Positions 1 to 7,461 of a DNA stretch of 33,288 bases are shown piece after piece; the first letter of the stretch is position 1; the number at the start of each line of letters is the position of its first letter. Source of the DNA: Leisingera aquaemixtae (lineage in GTDB: Bacteria; Pseudomonadota; Alphaproteobacteria; Rhodobacterales; Rhodobacteraceae); the NCBI RefSeq assembly GCF_001458395.1, contig NZ_CYSR01000014.1, forward strand, positions 1 to 33,288, written 5' to 3'. The notes under the pieces are model-generated. The model ran no database searches. It saw only the letters and a program-made list of their open reading frames with translations, and had not been told where the DNA came from. The translations under genes were made by a program, and so were the position numbers.

Positions 1-30
1 CGCCGCCGCCCCGTCCGGTGTGTCTCAGCA

Positions 31-61
31 GCGCCTCAGCGCCGCCGGTGAGGGGGCTTTT
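31..61 (+). terminator. Probable terminator of a gene left of the window
   Basis: GCGCCTCA (31-38) can pair with TGAGGGGGC (49-57), five contiguous pairs plus two after a bulge, followed by TTTT. The stem is imperfect, so this is a candidate for the end of a plus-strand transcript entering from the left. Confidence 0.4.
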
Positions 62-89
62 ACGGTTACCCCCGCAGACCCGCAACCCC

Positions 90-277
90 AAAATTCAGAA
101 AAACGCAGAATTCCGCAAAGAAAAATCACGCATCCAATAAAATCAAAGACTTACACCAAAGCAAAGTCAGCAACCCTGACCCTCTTTCCGCCCCACCCCC
201 GCCCCGCAAACCACCCCGAACACCCCGGAAAAGGCGCCCGCCCCACTTACCCACAGACTCGGCACCCCTTATCCACA
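90..277. other. AT-rich stretch plus two DnaA-box-like sites in a gene-free region
   Basis: Bases 91-160 are about one-third GC, against a very GC-rich surrounding. Downstream are two 9-mers on the plus strand: TTATCCACA (269-277), an exact match to the consensus DnaA box, and TTACCCACA (247-255), one mismatch. They lie 22 bp apart, about two helical turns, each followed by GACTC, so TTAYCCACAGACTC is repeated in tandem. From about 170 to 340 the plus strand is almost free of G runs and very rich in C. No convincing coding frame was found in 1-439. The combination resembles a replication origin or another DnaA-regulated site, but two boxes alone do not prove it. No dnaA, parAB or repA gene is in view. 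Confidence 0.4.
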
Positions 278-377
278 GACTCACCACCCCGGAATCGCAA
301 CAAACACCCCCCAAACCCCCTCCGCCCGCCCGGAATCGCCAGGCCAAACCGGCCAAAGGACAAACACCGCACAGCAC

Positions 378-407
378 CAAAGAAGAAGGGCAGCCAAAAC
401 GCCGCCC
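378..407 (-). terminator. Rho-independent terminator of the CMD/GST operon
   Basis: Read on the minus strand, GGGCGGC pairs with GCTGCCC around a GTTTTG loop (one G-U pair), followed by CTTCTTCTTT. It lies about 30 bp beyond the stop of the carboxymuconolactone-decarboxylase-family gene. Confidence 0.6.
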
Positions 408-439
408 TCCATGGGTCTTCCAAGAACAGCGCAGGCGTA

Positions 440-823
440 TCAGGACTGCTCCTCCAGCACTTTGCGCGCCACCCGGAAGCACTCCAGCGCCTGGGGCACG
501 CCGCAATAGATGCCGACCACGTGAATAATGGCGCGGATCTCCTCCTTGGTGACGCCGTTGTTGAGGGCGCCGCGGCAGTGGATTTCCCATTCATGCATCT
601 TGCCCAGCGCGCCGATCATCGCGAGGTTCATCATCGAGCGGGTCTTGGCGTCGATCACGTCATCGCCCCAGCCGAACCCCCAGCACCAGGCTGTCATCGC
701 CTCCTGGAACGGGCGGGTGAAGCCGTCGGCGGCCGCCAGGTTGTTGTCGACATATTCGGCGCCGAGGGTGGATTTGCGCTGTTCCAGCCCCTTGAGGAAC
801 AGATCTTCGTCAAACGTGCTCAT
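440..823 (-). CDS. Carboxymuconolactone decarboxylase (CMD) family protein
   Basis: A 127-residue alpha-helical protein of the CMD/PcaC-AhpD superfamily. The C-terminal half carries the usual run with GALNNGVTKEEIR preceded by an E-x-H (WEIH) and followed by a Y-x-G-x-P (YCGVP), as in gamma-carboxymuconolactone decarboxylase-like proteins; the CxxC of the AhpD peroxidase branch is not seen. Superfamily members either decarboxylate the lactone of the protocatechuate branch or serve thiol-dependent antioxidant roles. No pca genes are nearby, so the reaction here is unknown. The start at MSTFDED is chosen because its ATG overlaps the stop of the upstream GST gene by 4 bp (ATGA), a sign of translational coupling. 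A longer in-frame start 19 codons upstream lies inside the GST gene and is less likely. Pairing with a GST suggests detoxification or breakdown of an electrophilic compound. Confidence 0.8.
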   Translation of the reverse strand: MSTFDEDLFLKGLEQRKSTLGAEYVDNNLAAADGFTRPFQEAMTAWCWGFGWGDDVIDAKTRSMMNLAMIGALGKMHEWEIHCRGALNNGVTKEEIRAIIHVVGIYCGVPQALECFRVARKVLEEQS

Positions 824-1524
824 GTGCCGGTCTCCATATTCAGCATGTTCAGCAGCGAGGCCTCGATTTGGCCGCCGCAATAAACCGGGCGGTGCCCGGC
901 CCAGTCTGCGATCAGGGCGGCGACGGGCGGCTCGGCGGCGATACGGTCCGCCAGCCCTTTCAGCACCGGCGCATTTTCGTGCAGCAACGGGCGCAGCGGC
1001 GGCAGGCGGTCCGCCATCGTGTGCCAGAGCGCGCCCAGGACAAGGTCGGCAAGGCCAGGATGCGCCCTGCCCCGCAGGTATCCTGCCGTGGCGGTGACGC
1101 CGGCCTCCGCCACGATCCGCTCATGGATCTGCATCCAGCGCGGCAGGCGGCTGCCGTGGAAGTCTGCCCAGCTTGCCGCATCCCACATCAGCGCCCCGTG
1201 ATAGCGGGTGATTTCGAACAGGATGTCGGAGGCATCGCAAATCAGGCGCAGGGTCCGGTCCGGCTCTGTCAGCAGACCGTGGGCGCGGCCCAGCGCCATC
1301 AGGACCGCGGGCATCTGGCTGAGATGGGAGCCGGTCCGGATGTCGGTCAGCAGCGGTGGCGCCATAAAAGGATGCGGCTGATCCGCGACCTCTTGGGTCT
1401 TGAGGCCGGCCACCGCGTCAAAGCCCGGCTCTTCCCATGGCTGCCCGGCATAGGCCAGCACGTAGCGGATGAAGTGGCCGCGGAACGGGATCGGCCAGTA
1501 ATGGAGCTGATAACGCGCTGTCAT
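820..1524 (-). CDS. Glutathione S-transferase family protein
   Basis: A 234-residue soluble protein with the two-domain GST layout. Residues 1-80 fit a thioredoxin-like N domain (YWPIPFRGHFIRYVLAYAG start, a loop with PPLLTD, and an S-Q-M-P motif for the glutathione gamma-glutamyl group). The rest is an all-helical C domain with W-rich segments. The family conjugates glutathione to, or isomerises, electrophilic substrates in the cytoplasm; the exact class is not assignable by eye. The chosen start MTARYQLHYW places the fold at residue 5 and is preceded by non-coding sequence. The gene is translationally coupled to the downstream CMD-family gene through an ATGA overlap, so the two likely act together. 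Confidence 0.82.
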   Translation of the reverse strand: MTARYQLHYWPIPFRGHFIRYVLAYAGQPWEEPGFDAVAGLKTQEVADQPHPFMAPPLLTDIRTGSHLSQMPAVLMALGRAHGLLTEPDRTLRLICDASDILFEITRYHGALMWDAASWADFHGSRLPRWMQIHERIVAEAGVTATAGYLRGRAHPGLADLVLGALWHTMADRLPPLRPLLHENAPVLKGLADRIAAEPPVAALIADWAGHRPVYCGGQIEASLLNMLNMETGT

Positions 1525-1855
1525 TGCTCTAGCCTTACCGGGCCGCAGCGATGGTCTAGGTCTGCAATAAGGTTCACAGTGCCTCGTCCTCCCGTCTCGC
1601 GGCCGCCGCCGGATTTGCCGGAACCGCCCAACCGGAGGGCCGGCGCCCTGCGCATCTGCTTCTGAAGAGAGAGGATGGAGTGTTCCGGACCCACTAAGCA
1701 AGAGGGATCGGCCGCCACAGGCCCCGGCACAACGCCGCGGCCGTTCAGGACGCGCAGCACGGGGCACCGGACTGACGGCAGGTCCTGTTGCACGTGAATC
1801 GGGTTTCGGGGCGGTGTGGGACAGCAAGTTGCTGAGCCCGCCTGTCCGCCCCTTG
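1525..1855. other. Intergenic stretch, no gene seen
   Basis: This gap lies between the GST start and the ridA terminator. It holds a 90-codon minus-strand open frame (1521-1793) without family resemblance or a good ribosome site, judged spurious. The GST/CMD promoter should lie here but no clear -35/-10 pair was recognised. Confidence 0.5.
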
Positions 1856-1886
1856 GAAAAAGAAAAGGCGGGCCGCCGGCCCGCCT
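1856..1886 (-). terminator. Rho-independent terminator of ridA
   Basis: A perfect 8-bp GC stem, GGCGGGCC (1867-1874) and GGCCCGCC (1878-1885), with a 3-nt loop. On the minus strand it is followed by TTTTCTTTTTCC. It starts about 20 bp past the ridA stop. Confidence 0.85.
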
Positions 1887-1906
1887 GTTTGCTCCTGCTG
1901 CCGGGA

Positions 1907-2257
1907 TCAGCCCTTGGCGGCAGTGACGATGAATTCGACCAGCAGATCCTCGCGGGCCAGCTTGGCCTCGCCGCAGGCACGCGCCGGGGCGTGGCCTTCG
2001 GGCACCCAGGCGTCCCAGACCGCGTTCATCTCGGCAAAGTCCTTCATGTCGGCAAGCCAGATCACCGTTTGCAGGATGCGGGTCTTACTGCTGCCTGCCT
2101 CGGCCAGCAGCGCGTCAATCTTTGCGAGGCAGTCCTTGGTCTGCTGTTCGACGCTGGCACCTGCGGTGCCGACCTGACCGGCCAGGTAGATGGTCTCGCC
2201 ATGGATGACGATCTGGCTCATGCGCTGGCCAGTGTGTTTGCGGGTGATCTCGGTCAT
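1907..2257 (-). CDS. ridA: RidA/YjgF/UK114 family reactive-intermediate deaminase
   Basis: A 116-residue protein of the RidA superfamily, normally a cytoplasmic trimer that hydrolyses reactive enamine/imine intermediates (such as 2-aminoacrylate from PLP enzymes) to ketoacids and ammonia. The family core is visible: [11 protein letters not shown] near residue 20, the [17 protein letters not shown] helix, [19 protein letters not shown], and the active-site arginine in [12 protein letters not shown] near residue 92, followed by the terminal strand [11 protein letters not shown]. The start follows an AGGAG sequence about 9 bp upstream. The gene looks monocistronic with its own strong terminator. 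Assignment to a RidA subfamily (archetypal or Rid2-7) is not certain. Confidence 0.85.
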   Translation of the reverse strand: MTEITRKHTGQRMSQIVIHGETIYLAGQVGTAGASVEQQTKDCLAKIDALLAEAGSSKTRILQTVIWLADMKDFAEMNAVWDAWVPEGHAPARACGEAKLAREDLLVEFIVTAAKG

Positions 2258-2344
2258 GGGTGCCTCGCTCCTGAAACGTCAGAAAAACTCTGCGCTCTGC
2301 TTAGCCCCGCCCCGGCGCCGCGGCAAGGACGCGGTTGCGGCAGA

Positions 2345-2689
2345 TTACTGGGACAGCAGCCAGTCTCCGCCGGAGGGGCAGAACTTGCGGCGGACCTGTT
2401 TGGCGTCCTGGCTGTCCTTGAGGTAGGCCTGATGCTGGAGCAGAAGGCAATCGCCCTCCTTGCCGGCCACCCGGACCTCTCCCTGCGCGCCGCTGTCCGG
2501 ATTGTTCCACCTGGCCCGCTGGCCGCTGCCGCCCTCAGCCAGAAGCGCCTGCTCGGCCCGGCGCATGAGGTTGGTGTCCTGCGGCGTCAGCCCGGACTTG
2601 GCCAGAATACGGCTCAGCGGATTGGCCGCGGCGGGCGCCGCAACCAGCGCTGCAACTGCGGCGGCGGTCAGAAATCGGGAAAATCGCAT
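2345..2689 (-). CDS. Exported 17-kDa surface-antigen-domain-like protein
   Basis: A 114-residue protein with a clear Sec signal peptide: MRFSRF, a hydrophobic alanine-rich core, and a probable cleavage at APAAAN near residue 23. The mature part has an SGQRARWNNPDSGAQGEVRV stretch followed by a two-cysteine tail (C near 81 and 104), resembling the 17-kDa outer-membrane surface antigen (RT0821/Lpp0805-type) domain. Such proteins are periplasmic or outer-membrane associated and of unknown function. There is no lipobox cysteine at the cleavage site, so it is probably not a lipoprotein. AGGAG precedes the start by about 8 bp. It stands alone between ridA and the RpiR regulator. Confidence 0.7.
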   Translation of the reverse strand: MRFSRFLTAAAVAALVAAPAAANPLSRILAKSGLTPQDTNLMRRAEQALLAEGGSGQRARWNNPDSGAQGEVRVAGKEGDCLLLQHQAYLKDSQDAKQVRRKFCPSGGDWLLSQ

Positions 2690-2807
2690 TTGAACACTCC
2701 TGCCTGAAAGAAACCGGCGTTGCGCCCTGCCCTGCGGCGGGCTGCACCCTGAACAGTAAGGCGCAAGCCGCGGGCAAAGTCCATGCGGCAGGCCGCTTCT
2801 GGCAGGG

Positions 2808-3680
2808 TCAGGAAAACTTACGGAACAGCCGGGTCATGTCGAACAGCTCATCCAGGCGGTCGTAGCGGTCCTTGGTCTTGTCCCAGCTCTCCTCCTGGGT
2901 GGCCGCGATCATCGCCTCCAAAAGCATCATGGTGGAGATGTTGGAGTCCCAGGCGGAGGGGATTTCGACCCAGCAGTTGAAGGTGTGTTCCGAGACCGAG
3001 GCAATGGGGCTGGCCCACTGGTCGGTGATCAGGACGATCTTCACCCCGCGTTCAGAGGCCAGTTCCGCCAGCCGCTGCAGATTGGTTTCGTAGCGGCGCA
3101 CGTCGAACATCAGGAGCGTGTCGCCCTCCACCATGTCCAGCACATAATGCGGCCAGGTGGCGGAGGAGGAGGTCATATGGGTGACCCGCTGCCGGATCGC
3201 CTGAAAATGGGTAAAGGCGTAGTCTGCCAGCGCCCGGGTGATGCGGCCGCCGACCACGTAGAGCCGCCCCTCGGTGTTGGCGAGCTGGCGGACAGCGGCG
3301 TCGAACTGGGCCGAGTCTATGTTGGAAAACGTCTGTTGCAGGTTGTCGGTGACGGCCTGTGCAAATCTGTTCAGCAGATGGCCTTCGGGCGCCTCGGACG
3401 CCCAGTTGTCGCGCCGTTTGGTGGGGCCGGAGACCTTGGCCTCAAGCTCCTTCAGGAGGGCCTGGTGGAATTGCGGATACCCTTTGAAGCCCAGTTTCTG
3501 CACCATCCGGGCCACCGTCGGCGTGGAGACCTCGGCATTGGCGGCCACGATGGTGATCGAGGCCAGACCCGCCGCGGGATAGTTTTCCAGCAGCAAATTT
3601 GCGAATTTGCGCTCGGACTGGGTGAGCGAGGAATAATTCTCGCGGATCAACTCGCGAACTGTGGCGGGCGGTTTCGACAA
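2808..3680 (-). CDS. MurR/RpiR family transcriptional regulator
   Basis: A 290-residue regulator with an N-terminal RpiR helix-turn-helix (residues about 1-75; SLTQSERKFANLLLENYP, then SITIVAANAEVSTPTVARMVQKLGF) and a C-terminal SIS sugar-isomerase fold (about 120-255; GRLYVVGGRITRALADY, then VKIVLITDQWASPIA). SIS domains of this family sense sugar-phosphates or, in many Rhodobacteraceae paralogues, other small catabolites. No ATG fits: the best start is TTG at 3680 (SKPPATVRELI), with AGGGA 7 bp upstream. A GTG two codons earlier would put the ribosome site directly against the codon. It is divergent from the hydrolase/TRAP operon, and the inverted repeat 3768-3799 lies between them, so it is the likely local regulator, sensing the imported substrate or an intermediate. 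Confidence 0.88.
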   Translation of the reverse strand: MSKPPATVRELIRENYSSLTQSERKFANLLLENYPAAGLASITIVAANAEVSTPTVARMVQKLGFKGYPQFHQALLKELEAKVSGPTKRRDNWASEAPEGHLLNRFAQAVTDNLQQTFSNIDSAQFDAAVRQLANTEGRLYVVGGRITRALADYAFTHFQAIRQRVTHMTSSSATWPHYVLDMVEGDTLLMFDVRRYETNLQRLAELASERGVKIVLITDQWASPIASVSEHTFNCWVEIPSAWDSNISTMMLLEAMIAATQEESWDKTKDRYDRLDELFDMTRLFRKFS

Positions 3681-3767
3681 CGGCACTTCCCTGCGTTTGA
3701 ACAGACACCTTCTTACCCGGTTCCGGCCTGAAGAGAAAGTTTCAGGAATCTCTGTCTGGAACCGATC

Positions 3768-3799
3768 ATGAAAAGATATTGACACAAATATCTCTTCAT
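3768..3799. promoter_or_regulatory. Large inverted repeat, probable RpiR operator, overlapping a TTGACA box
   Basis: The left arm ATGAAAAGATATT (3768-3780) and the right arm AATATCTCTTCAT (3787-3799) match at 12 of 13 positions around a 6-bp GACACA spacer. The element lies between the divergent RpiR and hydrolase genes. It contains TTGACA (3779-3784), a -35-like hexamer pointing to the operon, with the weak -10-like AACATT 18 bp on. Binding here could block or tune transcription of both genes. A shorter GAAAGTTTC palindrome lies near 3735. Confidence 0.7.
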
Positions 3800-3833
3800 G
3801 GAAACATTTTTCCAAATCGCAGGGAGGCGGCAT

Positions 3834-4619
3834 ATGCGAGAGAGCGATTCTCACGCTTTGGGGGAAGCAGTGGAGGTGGTGAACCGGGAGGGCACCAGCC
3901 CGGTCCTGCTGCTGTGCGAACATGCCTCCAGCATTATACCCGCCCGCTATAACGGGCTGGGGCTGCGCGACGAGGACCGGCTGAGCCATGCGGCGTGGGA
4001 TCCGGGCGCGCGGGCGGTGGCCCTGCATATGGCACAGGCGCTGGATGCGCCGCTGGTGGCCAGCCGGGTGTCGCGGCTGGTGTACGACTGCAACCGCCCG
4101 CCCGAGGCCGCCAGCGCCATGCCGGAGAAATCCGAACTGGTCGCGGTGCCGGGCAATTTCGGGCTGAGCGAGGCGGAGCGCCAGGAACGCGCGGACACCG
4201 TCTATGTGCCGTTCTGCACCACCGTGACGGAGGTGATCGAGGCGCGGAAAAAGGCCGGGCTGCAAACGGTGCTGGTCACCATGCACAGCTTCACACCGGT
4301 CTACTTCGGCAAGCAGCGGGACGTTGAAATCGGCATCCTGCACGACGCCGACAGCCGCCTGGCGGATGCGATGCTGGCCGAGGCCCCTGCCCTGCCGCAC
4401 CGCCGGGTGGAGCGCAATGAGCCCTATGGCCCCGCCGATGGCGTCACCCATTCGCTGAAGCTGCACGGGCTGGCGCACGGGCTGGCCAATGTGATGATCG
4501 AAATCCGCAACGACCTGGTGGCAACGCCGGACCAGGAAAAGGCCATGGCCGAAGAAATGCTGACATTGCTGCGCCCGGCCCTGGCCGCGCTGGCGGCCGA
4601 GGGAGGGCCTGATGCCTAG
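3834..4619 (+). CDS. N-formylglutamate amidohydrolase family protein (HutG-like)
   Basis: A 261-residue cytoplasmic hydrolase of the N-formylglutamate amidohydrolase family. Visible motifs are LLLCEHAS near residue 25, the SHAAWDPGA segment, SRLVYDCNRP near 83, LVTMHSFTPVY near 148 and a C-terminal VMIEIRND. Histidine, aspartate and glutamate in these motifs fit the metal site. The classical enzyme splits N-formyl-L-glutamate to formate and glutamate in histidine degradation, but no hut genes are in view. In this operon the next enzymes are a GS-like ligase and two dehydrogenases, so an attractive inference is that it cleaves a gamma- or N-acyl-glutamyl amide at the end of a gamma-glutamylation pathway. 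The start MRESDSH at 3834 has GGGAGG just upstream; an in-frame ATG at 3798 lies inside the operator and lacks a ribosome site. The end overlaps the next gene by 8 bp. Confidence 0.85.
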   Translation: MRESDSHALGEAVEVVNREGTSPVLLLCEHASSIIPARYNGLGLRDEDRLSHAAWDPGARAVALHMAQALDAPLVASRVSRLVYDCNRPPEAASAMPEKSELVAVPGNFGLSEAERQERADTVYVPFCTTVTEVIEARKKAGLQTVLVTMHSFTPVYFGKQRDVEIGILHDADSRLADAMLAEAPALPHRRVERNEPYGPADGVTHSLKLHGLAHGLANVMIEIRNDLVATPDQEKAMAEEMLTLLRPALAALAAEGGPDA

Positions 4620-5208
4620 AATAATCCGGGCCTATGTCCGCGGCATCGACGCGATGAACCGCTTCATCGGCCGCTTTGCCATGTATCTTATCTTTGTCCT
4701 GATCGGGGTGCTGTTGTGGTCGTCGGTCTCCAAGACTTTCTTCAACCCGTCGCACTGGACGCTGGAGACCGCGCAGTTTGTGATGGTCGCCTATTACGTG
4801 CTGGGCGGCCCCTATTCGATCCAGATGGGCTCGAACGTTCGGATGGACCTGTTTTACGGCGCCTGGTCGACAAAAACCAAGGCGATGGTCGATGCCTTCA
4901 CCGTGCTGTTCCTGATCACCTATCTGGTGATCCTGATGTACGGCGCCCTCAGCTCTACCGCCTATTCGCTCGGTTATTTCGGGCTGGAGCCACTGGACTT
5001 CTTCTGGGACCTGCTGAAGACGCTGCTGAGCGAAGGCCCTGCGGCGGCAGGCGAAAAGATCGGCTATCTGGAGCGCAGCTCGACCGCCTGGCGGCCGTTC
5101 CTGTGGCCCGTCAAAACCATCCTGTGCCTCGGCGTCTTCCTGATGCTGCTGCAATGCCTTGCCGAACTGTTCCGGGATATCGGACGCCTGCGCGGAGTTG
5201 AAATCTGA
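4612..5208 (+). CDS. TRAP transporter small permease (DctQ-like)
   Basis: A 198-residue inner-membrane protein with four predicted hydrophobic segments, roughly residues 22-42, 55-72, 98-120 and 165-185, the DctQ layout. The family signature region ETAQFVMVAYYVLGGPYSIQMGSNVRMDLFY is seen between segments 2 and 3. DctQ pairs with the DctM permease and the periplasmic binding protein to import, usually, organic anions using a sodium gradient. A longer loop before the last segment (about 128-160) makes it slightly larger than average. It overlaps the upstream hydrolase by 8 bp and the downstream dctM by 1 bp (TGATG), so all three are coupled. Confidence 0.88.
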   Translation: MPRIIRAYVRGIDAMNRFIGRFAMYLIFVLIGVLLWSSVSKTFFNPSHWTLETAQFVMVAYYVLGGPYSIQMGSNVRMDLFYGAWSTKTKAMVDAFTVLFLITYLVILMYGALSSTAYSLGYFGLEPLDFFWDLLKTLLSEGPAAAGEKIGYLERSSTAWRPFLWPVKTILCLGVFLMLLQCLAELFRDIGRLRGVEI

Positions 5209-6710
5209 TGTCCTACGAATGGATTGCTATCGTCATGTTTGCCGGCATGATGCTGATGCTGATGACCGGCCAGCGGGTGTTTGGCGCCATCGGCTTTGTC
5301 GGCGCGGTTGCGGGCATGCTCCTGTGGGGCACCGGCGGGGTGGAGATCCCGTTCTCGGCTGCCATGAAACTGATGAAATGGTATCCGCTGCTGACGCTGC
5401 CGATGTTCATCTTCATGGGCTACGTGCTGTCGGAATCCAAAATTGCCGACGACCTTTACCGGATGTTCCACGTGTGGATGGGGCCGGTGAAGGGCGGGCT
5501 GGCCATCGGCACCATCGGCCTGATGGTCCTGATTTCGGCCATGAACGGCCTGTCGGTGGCGGGCATGGCCATTGGCGCGACCATCGCGCTGCCGGAACTC
5601 TTGCGCCGAGGTTATGACAAGATCCTGGTGACCGGCACCATTCAGGCCGGCTCTTCGCTCGGCATTCTGGTGCCGCCTTCGGTGGTGCTGGTGCTTTATG
5701 CGATGATCGCGCGCCAGCCGGTGGGGCAGCTGTGGCTGGCGGGGGTGGTCCCCGGCCTGCTGATGGCCGTCATGTTCATCATCTACATCTATTTCCGCGC
5801 CCGGATGCAGCCGCATCTTGGCCCCGCCATGCATGACGAGGATCTGGCGGAATACGAGCAGGTGACAAACCACCCGCTGCGCCTGAACTACATCGTGCTG
5901 GGCGCGCTGGTGCTGGTGCCGCTGCTGATGCTGACCGGCGCGATGGAGGCCAAGCCTGCGCTTGGCGTGGCGCTGGCCCTGGGGGTGCTGTCCTTCCTGA
6001 CCCGCAAGAACGCTTTGTTCTACAAAGACGTGTTCATGAAGGAAAAGTACCGCCTGCTGTTCTCCGGCGTGCTGCCCTTGGCGATCTTTGCCGCGATGAT
6101 GGTGCCTTTCGTGAACGGCTGGACCTCGCTGGTGGAAAGCTCGGCCATCGGTGCGATGACCGCCTTTATCGCCGCGGTGCTGAAGGGGCGGATGACCAAG
6201 GAGGTGTTCGAAACCTCAGTGCGCTCGACCCTTGGTATCTCCTGCATGTTCATGTGGATCATCCTGGCGGCGCTGGCGTTCGGCGCGATCTTTGACGGCT
6301 TGGGCGCAGTCAAGGCGATCGAGGATCTGTTCACCACCAAGCTGGGTCTTTCCCCTTGGATGATCCTGATCCTGATGCAGCTGAGCTTCATCGTGATGGG
6401 CACCTTCCTGGATGACACCGCGATGCTGGTGATCGTGGCACCGCTCTACGTGCCGCTGGTCGGGGCGCTCGGCTTCGACCTGATCTGGTACGGCGTGCTT
6501 TACACCATCACCACTCAGATCGCCTATATGACGCCCCCGTTCGGCTACAACCTGTTCCTGATGCGCGCGATGGCGCCGCCGGAAATCGGGCTGAAGGACA
6601 TCTATATCTCGATCATCCCCTTTGCCGCGGTGATGGTGCTGGCGCTGGCCCTGATCATGGTCTTCCCGCAAATCGCCCTGTGGCTGCCGGAGTATGTCTA
6701 TGGAAAGTAA
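5208..6710 (+). CDS. TRAP transporter large permease (DctM-like)
   Basis: A 500-residue polytopic inner-membrane protein of the DctM family. It is longer than the common roughly 430-residue members because of an extra polar stretch around residues 195-225 and additional segments before LGALVLVPLL. Family landmarks include LPMFIFMGYVLSES near 62, the glycine-rich GLSVAGMAIGATIALPELLRRGYDK, QAGSSLGILVPPSVVLVLYA near 146, and IVMGTFLDDTAMLVIVAPLYVPLV near 395. It forms the ion-coupled translocation channel. Larger DctM proteins occur with the TakP-like binding-protein class, which fits the binding protein encoded at 7462. It begins on the stop of dctQ, and its end overlaps the DUF4336 gene. Confidence 0.92.
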   Translation: MSYEWIAIVMFAGMMLMLMTGQRVFGAIGFVGAVAGMLLWGTGGVEIPFSAAMKLMKWYPLLTLPMFIFMGYVLSESKIADDLYRMFHVWMGPVKGGLAIGTIGLMVLISAMNGLSVAGMAIGATIALPELLRRGYDKILVTGTIQAGSSLGILVPPSVVLVLYAMIARQPVGQLWLAGVVPGLLMAVMFIIYIYFRARMQPHLGPAMHDEDLAEYEQVTNHPLRLNYIVLGALVLVPLLMLTGAMEAKPALGVALALGVLSFLTRKNALFYKDVFMKEKYRLLFSGVLPLAIFAAMMVPFVNGWTSLVESSAIGAMTAFIAAVLKGRMTKEVFETSVRSTLGISCMFMWIILAALAFGAIFDGLGAVKAIEDLFTTKLGLSPWMILILMQLSFIVMGTFLDDTAMLVIVAPLYVPLVGALGFDLIWYGVLYTITTQIAYMTPPFGYNLFLMRAMAPPEIGLKDIYISIIPFAAVMVLALALIMVFPQIALWLPEYVYGK

Positions 6711-7434
6711 GACCATGCTGCAGGCGCTGGGGCCGGATATCTGGATCGTGGACGGACCAACGATCCAGTTCTACAAGATCCCCTTTCAAACCCGGATGAC
6801 CGTCATCCGCCTGGAGAACGGCGATCTGTTCCTGCATTCGCCGATCCGGTACAGCCAGCAGCTTGCGGCGGAGCTTGAAACACTGGGGCGCATCCGCCAC
6901 CTGGTGTCCCCGAACTGGATTCACTACGCCTATATCGCGGAGTGGGCAGACGCCTATCCCGACGCCACAGCCTGGGCCTCACCCAAAGTGCGCGAGCGGG
7001 CCAGAAGCCAGGGCGTGGAGGTTCAGTTCGACCGCGACCTGGAGGACTGCGCGCCCCAGGACTGGGCGGCGGATCTTGAGCAGATGATTGTGCATGGCAG
7101 CCGGGCGCATACCGAAGTGGTCTTCTTCCACAAGCGTTCCCGGGTGCTGGTGCTGACCGACCTGATCGAAAACATGCCCAGCAAGACGCTGCCGCTCTGG
7201 GTGCGGCCGCTGGCCTGGGCCGCTGGCATCACGGCCCCCAACGGCAAGATGCCGATCGACATCTGGTTTTCCTTCGCGGGCAACCGGGACAAGCTGCGCA
7301 AAGCACTGACCCGGATGCTGGAGTGGAAGCCCGAAACCGTCGTGCTCGCGCATGGCGACATCCTTCGTGAGAATGCACCGCAACGGCTCCGCGAAGGGTT
7401 CAGAAACCTGGCGCCCTGCGCGCACGGGCATTGA
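6700..7434 (+). CDS. DUF4336 domain-containing protein
   Basis: A soluble protein of about 244 residues covered almost fully by DUF4336. The conserved run VSPNWIHYAYIAEWADAYP, then ASPKVRERA, lies near residues 65-95, and a VLAHGDI motif sits near the C-terminus. The fold is thought to derive from metallo-beta-lactamase-type hydrolases, but the canonical HxHxDH metal motif is absent and no reaction is established. The start at 6700 has GGAG 7 bp upstream; ATGs at 6694 and 6715 are alternatives. It overlaps the end of dctM, so it belongs to the TRAP operon between permease and binding-protein genes. That position implies a role with the imported compound, for example hydrolysis of an ester, lactone or amide. 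Confidence 0.75.
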   Translation: MESKTMLQALGPDIWIVDGPTIQFYKIPFQTRMTVIRLENGDLFLHSPIRYSQQLAAELETLGRIRHLVSPNWIHYAYIAEWADAYPDATAWASPKVRERARSQGVEVQFDRDLEDCAPQDWAADLEQMIVHGSRAHTEVVFFHKRSRVLVLTDLIENMPSKTLPLWVRPLAWAAGITAPNGKMPIDIWFSFAGNRDKLRKALTRMLEWKPETVVLAHGDILRENAPQRLREGFRNLAPCAHGH

Positions 7435-7461
7435 TTTAAGTTCAACAGAGGAGAGGAAGAC

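Noticed and set aside
20-883. 287-codon plus-strand frame through the DnaA-box region
   Set aside because: It runs antisense into the CMD-family gene and its N-terminal part is low-complexity P/R/H/N-rich sequence.
1521-1793. 90-codon minus-strand frame upstream of the GST gene
   Set aside because: It overlaps the GST start, has no recognisable motif and no good ribosome site.
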